Below, piece by piece: positions 9,297-17,656 of a stretch of DNA of 64,000 nucleotides. The notes below the pieces were generated by a model. It searched no databases, had not been told where the DNA came from, and saw only the letters and a list, made by a program, of their open reading frames with translations. Positions within the stretch are counted from its first letter, which is position 1, and each line of letters starts with the position of its first letter. The stretch is from contig JARFNK010000025.1 of assembly GCA_029167225.1 (NCBI GenBank), positions 1 to 64,000 of the forward strand, written 5' to 3'. Source of the DNA: Sphingobium arseniciresistens (GTDB lineage Bacteria; Pseudomonadota; Alphaproteobacteria; Sphingomonadales; Sphingomonadaceae). A program made the translations under genes and the position numbers.

Positions 9297-9406
9297 GTCA
9301 TTTTCTCTCGCCAACGATATTGTGCCGTACCCCATGCAGAACAGCGGAGGATTCTGAACAGCACGATGCGATGGGTCGGCGGATATCCGCCGCCATCAAG
9401 ATAGCT

Positions 9407-10513
9407 TCATTCGGTCCAGGCATAAAAATCTACCTTCTCGGACTTAAGCTTGTCCGGCAGGCATGCGAGTGCCGTGATGTCTTGCCCGCAGTCGATCGGT
9501 GGTTCACTATCAGGGATCGCAACGAAGCTTGAATATCCGAGCTGACGAAGTCCGAGCAGGTAGTCGGAAGGAGCAATGTTCGAATGTTTCGTCAGCAATT
9601 TCGGCGCATATGCCGCCAGCAGATGTGGCCGGCATCTCGATAGAGTCTTCGAGGCACCATGAAGAGCTCGGTGGTCGAACCCGTCTAGGTCGATCTTGAT
9701 AACATCGACGCGCTTGTCGATCGGGATGAGTGAATCGATCGTGCGTGCATAGACAACCATGCTATTGTCACCGGATGTCAGATCGGAGTGCACCACATCG
9801 CGAGATGTTGACGCGCTATCTTCGTCGATGAGCGTGAGGAACCCGTCTCCATCGGCTGCTCCAAACGGTAAAGCGTCGACATTATTAGGCGTGTGCGTCA
9901 GAATGTTCGCCAAAAGTGAACGCAACGAGCCGGGATGTGGTTCAAGAGCCACGACGCGCCCGGCAGGCCCAACCTTGCGTGCCGCGCGCACGGCAAATTG
10001 GCCTGCGCCGGCGCCCACGTCCAGAACGTACATCGCTGGCTGCAGGATGCTGGAAACGACGCCGGTCAGGTGGGGCTTGTAATACCCTGTTGCTCGCATT
10101 GTCGCGTCCGCAATCGTCCGCGGTGCGGGAAGATGCAGTTCGATCCCGTTGATTGCCATCAGCAGCGGTCCCGGCGGGGCCGGAGGGCTATAAAGCGCCA
10201 GAAATTCGTGGCCGAGCACGAAGCGCTCGACGAGTTGATGGATCGAAATGCCATCCCGGAGCGCATCGAGATGATGCGGTGTTCCGATAGGATCAGGGAC
10301 CCGGTTCAAGAGAAGCCGATAGCAGTTCCAGACATCGGCCAGTGTCGCAAGGGTTGCTGGGTTAATCTCGCCAGCGTCGTCGGCAACGGTTTCACGCCAC
10401 ATTTTAGTTAGACGAAGCATCCGGTCTTCATCTTCGGACAGGCTCACCAGCCCAGCCTCGCTGACTTTTTCCAGGCTAAGGTCAGGCATGGCGTTGCCCG
10501 CTTTGCGCTTCAC
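9407..10513 (-). CDS. FkbM-family methyltransferase with N-terminal DUF4214-like segment
   Basis: A 368-residue protein. Residues 62-107 (YRLLLNRVPDPIG, ending GHEFLALY) match the pattern of DUF4214 modules. The C-terminal part is an FkbM-type O-methyltransferase: MYVLDVGAGAGQFA (161-174), VVALEPHPGSL, and the typical VDVIKIDLDGFDHRAL. The start codon is GTG at 10513, or ATG at 10489 if the shorter form is used. It sits between a glycosyltransferase and another methyltransferase, so sugar O-methylation of the capsule is the best guess. Confidence 0.8.
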   Translation of the reverse strand: MKRKAGNAMPDLSLEKVSEAGLVSLSEDEDRMLRLTKMWRETVADDAGEINPATLATLADVWNCYRLLLNRVPDPIGTPHHLDALRDGISIHQLVERFVLGHEFLALYSPPAPPGPLLMAINGIELHLPAPRTIADATMRATGYYKPHLTGVVSSILQPAMYVLDVGAGAGQFAVRAARKVGPAGRVVALEPHPGSLRSLLANILTHTPNNVDALPFGAADGDGFLTLIDEDSASTSRDVVHSDLTSGDNSMVVYARTIDSLIPIDKRVDVIKIDLDGFDHRALHGASKTLSRCRPHLLAAYAPKLLTKHSNIAPSDYLLGLRQLGYSSFVAIPDSEPPIDCGQDITALACLPDKLKSEKVDFYAWTE

Positions 10514-10567
10514 GATGCCGCCGGTCCGAATCCACTGCAGCTCCGCGGCTCACCTCCAGTTCGCGGT

Positions 10568-13048
10568 TCATGCCTCGCATGGGGCGACCGCTGCGTTGCC
10601 TATCCGCTCACGATTATAGGCCAGATCATCTAGATTCCCGAGCGCTAGCGCCTCCAGGAACTGAGAACGTGCCTTTGCATCATCCGCGTGACATAAATAA
10701 AAACCAGCCACACCGACCGAGACAATCCTCGGATCTAGCCCGCCGGTGACCGTGGCCAGATCCAACGTCGCTTCGCCTTCAACAGTGACATTCAGGCATC
10801 GATCGAGTGGAACTAAGTCGATCGTAAGCGATACCCATTTGAAAGCACCTGGATCGATGACACCTTGCTCTGTTTTTCCGCCGGTCACCGAGGCTTGCCA
10901 CTCGCAGCTCCCAGTCGGCAATCCATGCAGCCTCAGGTAGAGGCGGAGAGGGCCTTCGACGTTCTCCGGGATCCCTATGTTTAATGCACCGCCTCGCGCT
11001 TTCGTCCAACATCCCCAGTTATCGGGCCCCCACCAACCGGAACCTGATCGGAAGATCTCGGCAGAACGCATGCCCGGCCAAATCCTTGTTTCAAAGTTTC
11101 TTACGATCGGATGGTGGGCACCGAGTATTGCGACCGGCGCACAACACACTGCGTTTTCGCCCGGGTGCAGAGCGATAGCCCGTTCGGTGATGGAATTCGC
11201 GATGTCTGCGGCAATGTCCCCCCACCTCCGCGGAAGAAAGTCCTTGCGGATCAATGCTTCCTTATCGGTCCGGAAGCTGCCGTCGAAGATCAGCTGCTCC
11301 AGCGCTTTTGTGAGGCGCGGGGTAGATCCCGCTTCGAAATAGTGAGCGAAGGCACCGCCCGCTTCCGGAAGAGAAGACGCATCGGAAAGCAGAGGCACCT
11401 TCCCCTGGCACAAGGATTCCGTGACCGGCAAGCCCCAACCTTCGTAGTTGCTTGGATAAAGGGTAAAGAGGCAGGCACGATATAAAAGGTCGAGCTCGGC
11501 ATCCGACAAGCCTGATAACATAACAACCTTGTCACGCAGCCCATCGTGTGAAGCGAGGCGCGCATAGACCGCATCGTTGAGCCAACCTTTGTTACCGACA
11601 CAAACGAGCTTGGGCACTGATCGCGGCCTGTGACTGCGAAGCAGACTGATCCAAGCATCAAACGCGCCGATATGATTTTTTCGGGATTCTATCGTCGAGA
11701 CGAACAGAACGAACTCCGACCGCCCTAAGCCCCACTTGGATAATTCTCGATCGGACAGGGATGTAGTGGTCGGTTTGCGAAAGTCGGCATCTAGGCGGAC
11801 TACGACGATATTTCGTTCATCTACAACATGTTCGAGCAGCGCGGCCACTCGCAAAAGGTCTCGCTTCGTCGCCTCGGAGTTCACCAGGAAGAAATCTGCA
11901 TGGTCGAACGCACCGAGTGCCCAACTGATAAAGTCCTGTGTTAGCTCCCGTGTGCAATGCTCGCTTGCCATGACCGGGATAAGGTCGTGGACGAAGGGCA
12001 CATACCGAATGCCATATGCGGTCTTGGCCTGCCGTACATAGAGAAAATAGTTCTGCAACCACCAGGATGTGCCAAGGTTGACAAGGAATGCGCCGCGCGG
12101 AAAAGCCATTGCATCAGAAACGGTCATCGCAAGGCGTAGCTTCGTAAGGAAGGCCAGCCATTCGGGTGCTTTGAGATCGCCGCTCGTCAAGCTGAGTCGG
12201 CAGCCTAACTGGAACATGGCGGGTGAGATTTCTACCCACTCATCTCGATGTTCGAGGAAAGCGCAAATCTTCACTGTTCGTCGCTCTTGGCGGAGCGCAG
12301 CTGAAATCACCTCGATTTGCACGCGCTGGATGCCGGTCGGCAACCGGGCATTGTTAAAATATGAGATGAGATCGGAAATGTCGAAAACGATGGCGGTTGC
12401 TGTGTCTTCTCCATTCCCGCTCTCGGTCGCGTCGTCCGTCTGCGGCCTCAGAGTTTCAAGCAATTCTCGCGTGTCTTCGAAGCGAATAGCGTCTTCCTCT
12501 GCGCCATTCTCGCGCAGTACCATGGCTAACGTATCAATTGCCGAACGCACCCGGGCAGCGGCGGGCGTGATTGGATCAACGATCTCTAGGATATCGTCTG
12601 CTGTGGTCTCGGTGATCGCCATGATGTCCTCTGGGGTGATTTCGATGCCGCGGGCCATGAGCCGGTGAAGCTCGGCCAAGGCATCGCCATTTGTGGGATC
12701 GGCACGAGCTGCGGCAAGATAGCTTTGAGCGGCTTTGCTGAGCTGGCCACGAACCTTGTAAAGGTGCCCGAGGTGCAGATGGGGATCGCTGACAGATCCC
12801 CGTTTGAGCGCTTCGTTATAGGCGCTTTCAGCTGTAACGAATTCATCGGCCTCGCGCAGCATGTGGCCATATTGCACCCAGACATGAGACAAGGATGGAT
12901 CCTGATCGAGCGCATCACGGAACAATCCCGCGGCCCTGAGGAAGTCGCGAGCATCGCGAGCACTGTTTGCGGCTTGGAGCACCTTGTGGACGCGCGGTGT
13001 CACCGCGACGCCGGCTGATTTTCGATATTTGAGGAGTTGCGTTAGCAT
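10568..13048 (-). CDS. Large glycosyltransferase with TPR N-terminus and extra C-terminal domain
   Basis: An 826-residue protein in three parts. Residues about 25-135 are TPR-like repeats (AAGLFRDALDQDPSL, HLHLGHLYKVRGQLSKAAQSY). Residues about 215-610 form a GT4 glycosyltransferase with TGIQRVQIEVI, VSTIESRKNH and NYEGWGLPVTESL. Residues about 640-800 form a beta-rich domain containing GWWGPDNWGCWTKA, a pattern seen in glycan-associated accessory domains. It starts 12 nt downstream of kpsE. The TPRs may dock other capsule enzymes, and the C-terminal domain may bind glycan; both are inferences. Confidence 0.8.
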   Translation of the reverse strand: MLTQLLKYRKSAGVAVTPRVHKVLQAANSARDARDFLRAAGLFRDALDQDPSLSHVWVQYGHMLREADEFVTAESAYNEALKRGSVSDPHLHLGHLYKVRGQLSKAAQSYLAAARADPTNGDALAELHRLMARGIEITPEDIMAITETTADDILEIVDPITPAAARVRSAIDTLAMVLRENGAEEDAIRFEDTRELLETLRPQTDDATESGNGEDTATAIVFDISDLISYFNNARLPTGIQRVQIEVISAALRQERRTVKICAFLEHRDEWVEISPAMFQLGCRLSLTSGDLKAPEWLAFLTKLRLAMTVSDAMAFPRGAFLVNLGTSWWLQNYFLYVRQAKTAYGIRYVPFVHDLIPVMASEHCTRELTQDFISWALGAFDHADFFLVNSEATKRDLLRVAALLEHVVDERNIVVVRLDADFRKPTTTSLSDRELSKWGLGRSEFVLFVSTIESRKNHIGAFDAWISLLRSHRPRSVPKLVCVGNKGWLNDAVYARLASHDGLRDKVVMLSGLSDAELDLLYRACLFTLYPSNYEGWGLPVTESLCQGKVPLLSDASSLPEAGGAFAHYFEAGSTPRLTKALEQLIFDGSFRTDKEALIRKDFLPRRWGDIAADIANSITERAIALHPGENAVCCAPVAILGAHHPIVRNFETRIWPGMRSAEIFRSGSGWWGPDNWGCWTKARGGALNIGIPENVEGPLRLYLRLHGLPTGSCEWQASVTGGKTEQGVIDPGAFKWVSLTIDLVPLDRCLNVTVEGEATLDLATVTGGLDPRIVSVGVAGFYLCHADDAKARSQFLEALALGNLDDLAYNRERIGNAAVAPCEA

Positions 13049-13060
13049 GGAGAATACCCG

Positions 13061-14341
13061 TTACTCGGCATGTTCGCGGAAACCGGAGAGGATCAGCCAT
13101 CCAATCGCATAGGCGAAAAGGAGGCCGAAAAAGACGATGGCGATGATCGTGAGGCGCTCGGGATAGAGAGACTTGCCTGGCAGATTAGGTTTGACGACCG
13201 GGATGATGAAGAGCTGTTGCTTGACGAGTTGCTCTCGCGCCGATTGAAAGCTCGCCTGGGCTGCCTCAAAACGCTTCGCAGCGAGTTGCTGGCGCACCTG
13301 AAGTTGCTCATACTCACCCAGTCCCGCAGCGACCGAACCCTCGGAGCCAGCGAGCCTGCCTTTTACAGCTGCAACTTGTCGTTCAAGCGCCGTGACCCTT
13401 CGTACTGTGGCGGAATATTGCGGCGCGCTCGAAGGAAGCACTGCGGCCATGGCGTCGAGCTGCGCACGGGCTTGCGCCGCACGCTCCTGAAGCGACGTCG
13501 CAAGTTGGATTTCGGCGCTGCTGGTTCGCTCTGGATCGGCGTCCCTGCGGGCTTGACGGAATTCCGTCATCTGCCGGTCGGCCTCGTCGATCGCCCCTTC
13601 GGCTTCACGGACTTGCCGGCTTGCAGCCGTCAATCCGGCCTCGAACATGCGCTGGTTCAGCAGATTGACGCGCTGTTCCCCAAGCTTGAGCAAATCATCC
13701 GCAAGTGCTTTCGCATCGTTCCGCTGGAAGCCTCGCACGGAGAGGAGCGTGATACCTGTTTCGGAAGATGTCGTGACATTCACTTTGCCGCGATAATATT
13801 TGAGCAGTGTTTCAGGCTCGGGATCGGCGAACCAGAGACGCGTTACCGGATCAGAATCGGTATGACGGAACATTGCAACCAGACGATCGCGGCCGAGTGC
13901 GCTGACCGCATCGTGCGACAGCAGATAGGCATCGACACTGTGAACATCTGCTGGCGTGCTACCCGCGCCGATACCAAGCATCTGCCCGAGACTGTTTACG
14001 GAATTGTTCTGCTGCGGTGTGCGCACAATGAACTGAGCGCTGGACTCATACTGGTCAGCGGCAACTAGATACTCGAAACCTGCAACCACCAGCGTGGGTA
14101 GCAGAACGACGAGCAGGAAGGGGTGTACGAACCGCCTCCATCCTTTCTGAGGTGGCGGTTCATCGTAATCGAAGACACCATTGTCATCAGCAGCCTCCCC
14201 AAAAAGTTGTTCGCGGTCCTCGGTAGGCGGGAAAGAGGAAAGCAACAGAGGTCTCAAGGCCTCAGAACGGGCCTGAGAGTCTTCTTCTCGGTCTGGAGAC
14301 GGTGCAATTGGTGCGGGCGATGATTGGTTTTTCATATGCAT
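13061..14341 (-). CDS. kpsE: Capsule export inner-membrane/periplasmic adaptor, KpsE-like
   Basis: A 426-residue polysaccharide co-polymerase-type protein that should link KpsM/KpsT to the outer-membrane lipoprotein. A disordered, acidic N-terminus precedes one transmembrane helix (FLLVVLLPTLVVAGFEYLV, about 75-93), a periplasmic region (YESSAQFIVRTP) with long coiled coils in the middle, and a second helix near the C-terminus (TIIAIVFFGLLFAYAIGWL). A start at 14341 makes TGATG with the kpsM stop; an upstream ATG at 14410 lies inside kpsM. Confidence 0.87.
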   Translation of the reverse strand: MHMKNQSSPAPIAPSPDREEDSQARSEALRPLLLSSFPPTEDREQLFGEAADDNGVFDYDEPPPQKGWRRFVHPFLLVVLLPTLVVAGFEYLVAADQYESSAQFIVRTPQQNNSVNSLGQMLGIGAGSTPADVHSVDAYLLSHDAVSALGRDRLVAMFRHTDSDPVTRLWFADPEPETLLKYYRGKVNVTTSSETGITLLSVRGFQRNDAKALADDLLKLGEQRVNLLNQRMFEAGLTAASRQVREAEGAIDEADRQMTEFRQARRDADPERTSSAEIQLATSLQERAAQARAQLDAMAAVLPSSAPQYSATVRRVTALERQVAAVKGRLAGSEGSVAAGLGEYEQLQVRQQLAAKRFEAAQASFQSAREQLVKQQLFIIPVVKPNLPGKSLYPERLTIIAIVFFGLLFAYAIGWLILSGFREHAE

Positions 14342-15156
14342 CAACTCAAGTGGAGGTGACGTCGGAGAACGCGCAGGAGAAGGCACCCAAACACCGTCAA
14401 GGCCATGCACCAGCCAATGATGTAGAGTGGATCGAAATAGGGGCTGTCGTAGCTCTTGAAGACGCCGCTATGGACCATCTCAAAGATCTGGTTGAGCGGT
14501 GACCAACTCAGCCATTCGCGGTAGGGCAGAGGAATCCACTCAAGAAGGAAGAAGGCGCCGGACAAAGGCATTGCGATGTATGTTGCCGGATGAACGAACT
14601 TGCTGAAGGCTTTGCTGATATGAACGCCGGCAGCAATTCCCATCGAGAGAGCGAATGCGAACCAGGCAAGCAACACAATTGCTGCCATCAGCCGAAGAGG
14701 GCGCCCCACTGGTTCTGCCAGGCCAGTCGCGACGGCGAGGCTGAAAAGTATCGCGAGCGCGCCGGACGTTGCGATCAGTTCCAGCAAGGCACGAGAGAAA
14801 AGCAAGTCGAAGATAGTGACCATGCGATGAAAGAGCAAAGGTCTGTTCGCTTCGAGGGCAGATTCCGACCGGGTTACGATCGACCGAAAGATCATGAACA
14901 CAGTATAGCCAGTGAGCGCGAAAGGAATGATGCGAATGTCCGAGCCAGGATGTCCTTTGCCGCTGCTTGCATGTAGGAACGCGACCGCAACTGCGAGCAG
15001 GAGTGGCTCAAGAAACATCCACATCGAACCAATGTTGTCGCGACCATAGCGTGTGTGGAGTTCTCGAATGAGAAGCGCCCCGATCACGTGGCGTTGCACG
15101 TCAAGTCCGTCCAGCGTCTTGGAGCGGAATCGAGGCTTTGGTCTCGCATTCAGCAT
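14341..15156 (-). CDS. kpsM: Capsule export ABC transporter permease, KpsM-like
   Basis: A 269-residue ABC-2 type permease with about six membrane helices. LLIRELHTRYGRDNIGSMWMFLEPL near the N-terminus is the characteristic polysaccharide-exporter amphipathic entry. It partners with the ATPase encoded at 336-998. The start at 15156 follows GAGGTGG and overlaps the preceding glycosyltransferase by 7 nt; an in-frame start at 15297 would extend into that gene and is rejected. Confidence 0.9.
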   Translation of the reverse strand: MLNARPKPRFRSKTLDGLDVQRHVIGALLIRELHTRYGRDNIGSMWMFLEPLLLAVAVAFLHASSGKGHPGSDIRIIPFALTGYTVFMIFRSIVTRSESALEANRPLLFHRMVTIFDLLFSRALLELIATSGALAILFSLAVATGLAEPVGRPLRLMAAIVLLAWFAFALSMGIAAGVHISKAFSKFVHPATYIAMPLSGAFFLLEWIPLPYREWLSWSPLNQIFEMVHSGVFKSYDSPYFDPLYIIGWCMALTVFGCLLLRVLRRHLHLS

Positions 15157-16421
15157 GCCACCACCTCGTCGGCGAGATCCAGCACAGCGTCGATATGACA
15201 TGTCCAAGACGTGGGCGACCAAGTCGCGATCCGTGCCATCTGGGTTAGTCTGCGCGTGCTCGCCAAATCGGCATACGCAAGCACAGCTTGACGCCACGCC
15301 GCGCCATCGAGAGGGTCAAGGTAGTCGGGCACATCGCCGCCGGCTTCACGATGGGAGGCTAGATCGCTGGCGATCACCGGGACACCTGTTGCCAATGCCT
15401 CTGCTATGGGCAGCCCAAACCCCTCGGCGAAAGAGGGCATCAAGAGCGCTCGAGCTCCAGCGAGGACGCTGCGCAGTTCCTGGTCGGGAAGTCGGTCGAG
15501 CTCTCGGACGACGCCGTTCAGCACAGTGCAGCGCTCAAGCAAATCCAGGACGTTTTCATTTTCCCAGCCCCGGCGCCCGACAATCAGAAGGTGCGGTGTC
15601 TGCGCTGGTCCGAGGCGTTCACACAAGTCGCGCCACACCAGGAGCAGGAGGAGGTGGTTCTTGCGTGGCTCAATTGTGCCGAGGATTACAAAATACGGTC
15701 GTGGCGGCAGCCACGGCGACACCGCCGGTGACGGCACGTCGATCCCGAGTGGTGCTACCCGAACCGGCTTGCCCCCAATTCCCATGCCTTCGTGCCGCAG
15801 GCAGGCATGCAATGTCGCTTGGGAGTTAACGAGAATGCCATGGGCTTCGCTTGCGATCGTTTGAAGGCGAAGCTGATGGCGAGCACTTCCTCCCGGCCGT
15901 GCATATTCGGGATGGCTCACGGGTATGAGGTCATGGACGAGGCAAATATACCGAGCCTGCTCCTTACGAACCTTGGCTGCGATCCTACCTTGCCGGTCGA
16001 GATGATTGGGGGAGGGCTGGATCAACACGCGAGGCTTCGTTTTTGCAGGAACGGACCTTGGCCTCAGGCGCCAGAGCCAGCGCATCGCGTGGCGGTAACG
16101 CACTGCAGGATCCTCGTAGACGCCACCAAATTCCCAGCGCTTGAGCGTGTGGTCGATGAAGGCCCGAACATCTGCATCGCGTAGCCGGCCGTAGACACCG
16201 CATGGGTGAATGGCGGAGAAACGCAATCGGTCGCCTGCACGATCCATGAGATTGCGTGCATATGCCATTTCGACCCGATCGACACCGGTTGGGGCAGGGT
16301 GCAACACGCGAGCTATCAGGCGCGATAAGTCAAGAACCAGCTCGGGGCGGGCTCTCTGCAACGCAAGGTTTTGGATTGGGCATCCACCACCGCCGTCCAG
16401 TATTTCATTGAACATCTTCAT
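15150..16421 (-). CDS. GT4-type glycosyltransferase (group 1)
   Basis: A 423-residue GT-B enzyme. N-terminal TGVDRVEMAYARNL, linker HDLIPVSHPEYARP, donor-domain entry LGTIEPRKNHLLLL and AEGFGLPIAEALATGVPVI define the family. The start at 16421 gives an ATGA overlap with the kpsS-like gene and follows AAGGTGG. Being between kpsS and kpsM, it is a candidate for backbone polymerisation or the first sugar after the Kdo linker. Confidence 0.85.
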   Translation of the reverse strand: MKMFNEILDGGGGCPIQNLALQRARPELVLDLSRLIARVLHPAPTGVDRVEMAYARNLMDRAGDRLRFSAIHPCGVYGRLRDADVRAFIDHTLKRWEFGGVYEDPAVRYRHAMRWLWRLRPRSVPAKTKPRVLIQPSPNHLDRQGRIAAKVRKEQARYICLVHDLIPVSHPEYARPGGSARHQLRLQTIASEAHGILVNSQATLHACLRHEGMGIGGKPVRVAPLGIDVPSPAVSPWLPPRPYFVILGTIEPRKNHLLLLLVWRDLCERLGPAQTPHLLIVGRRGWENENVLDLLERCTVLNGVVRELDRLPDQELRSVLAGARALLMPSFAEGFGLPIAEALATGVPVIASDLASHREAGGDVPDYLDPLDGAAWRQAVLAYADLASTRRLTQMARIATWSPTSWTCHIDAVLDLADEVVAC

Positions 16422-17656
16422 GCCGCCACCTTCGCGTAAGGTGCGGCCCTCAGGGTTCTCCCCTGTATCCCACCAAGGCGCGTGATGGCCTCCGGGAGCA
16501 GCAAGGCGCGGGCTCTTGCGCTGCTGAAGCCCCCATATAGCAGGCATCGCGCGACAACGACCCGGCGAAAGGCTTCATAGACATCCGGGGAGGGAGCGGT
16601 CGGCCTCACCCAGAACGCATCAAGCGAGTGCTGATGGGTTATACCGGGCAGATCGTAGATGGCCTTACCAAGCACGATGACCGGTATTCCGGACGCAAGA
16701 GCCAATGTGCCTGTCGTGCTGTTGACCGTCACTACACCGGAAGCCCGATCGACAATCGTGTAGAGATCGCCATCTGCGATGAAGAGTACCCGATCGGCGA
16801 CTCCATGCGCCCGCGCCAAATCGACAACGATATTGCGCCAAGCATGAAGGCCGTTGTCGAGCGGATGTTCCTTCACAAGCAGGACGATGTCCTTGGCTGC
16901 ATGTGCCGCGAAAGATCTGACGATAGCTTCGAGCGCAACCGCCATCCCCGAAAACGGGGAATGGATGCGAATCTGATGGTCGGAGTCCAGTTGAAGAGGC
17001 AGAAGAAAATAGCGGCGTGAGCCGAGTTCAGCCAAAGATTTTGCCGAGCGCCGACGAGCTATCGGCCGCGCCATGATGCGTGCAATCCAACCGCGCAGTT
17101 CTGATAGGATCGGATAAGGCCGGTGCGACACGTAGTTCGGGAAACGAGGCGCCAGCAGAAGGGTAGCGAGGCAATAGGCCATGGCTTCGGTTGCGCGCTG
17201 TCGAAAATTTGGTGCAACATGATTGTGAGTGGGGACAGGGGGTAACTGCCTCGCCAGGCAGATATAAGCGTCCGGGTCGCGTGGTAGGCTAGAATTGCCA
17301 TTCACGCCGTCCCGTTCGAGCGTAACCCAATCCGGACGGATATACCCTTCCTCAAAGACATGAACCGCGACCTCGCGGTTCATGGCGCAAACTCGCGCGC
17401 TGAGATGATATTGGCGGCAGTCCCCAAACAGAATGACGTCCGTCACTTGATGGCGCTCGATCACCCCGTGAAGGTAACCTGACCAGTCATCCAGCGTGCC
17501 TCGGAAACTGTCTGATGGTCCTCGCCAATCGAACCAGTCGCCACCGTTCAGGTTGATGCGGTGGCAATGATGTCCACGCGCGCGCAAACCAGACGCGAGT
17601 TGCCTGAAGAACGGGCCAGGCGGCCCCTGAAGGAAAAGGAAAGACCGTTGCGTCAT
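16418..17656 (-). CDS. kpsS: KpsS-like capsule Kdo transferase
   Basis: A 412-residue capsule biosynthesis protein. KpsS enzymes add the first beta-Kdo to phosphatidylglycerol to start the linker of ABC-exported capsules. Family features: FLFLQGPPGPFFRQLA at the N-terminus, INLNGGDWFDW, FEEGYIRPDWVTLERDGVN near 110, VKEHPLD and VTVNSTTGTLAL in the C-terminal half. The start at 17656 gives an ATGA overlap with the KpsC-like gene. The nearby kdsA, kdsB and kdsD genes fit a need for CMP-Kdo. Confidence 0.85.
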   Translation of the reverse strand: MTQRSFLFLQGPPGPFFRQLASGLRARGHHCHRINLNGGDWFDWRGPSDSFRGTLDDWSGYLHGVIERHQVTDVILFGDCRQYHLSARVCAMNREVAVHVFEEGYIRPDWVTLERDGVNGNSSLPRDPDAYICLARQLPPVPTHNHVAPNFRQRATEAMAYCLATLLLAPRFPNYVSHRPYPILSELRGWIARIMARPIARRRSAKSLAELGSRRYFLLPLQLDSDHQIRIHSPFSGMAVALEAIVRSFAAHAAKDIVLLVKEHPLDNGLHAWRNIVVDLARAHGVADRVLFIADGDLYTIVDRASGVVTVNSTTGTLALASGIPVIVLGKAIYDLPGITHQHSLDAFWVRPTAPSPDVYEAFRRVVVARCLLYGGFSSARARALLLPEAITRLGGIQGRTLRAAPYAKVAA

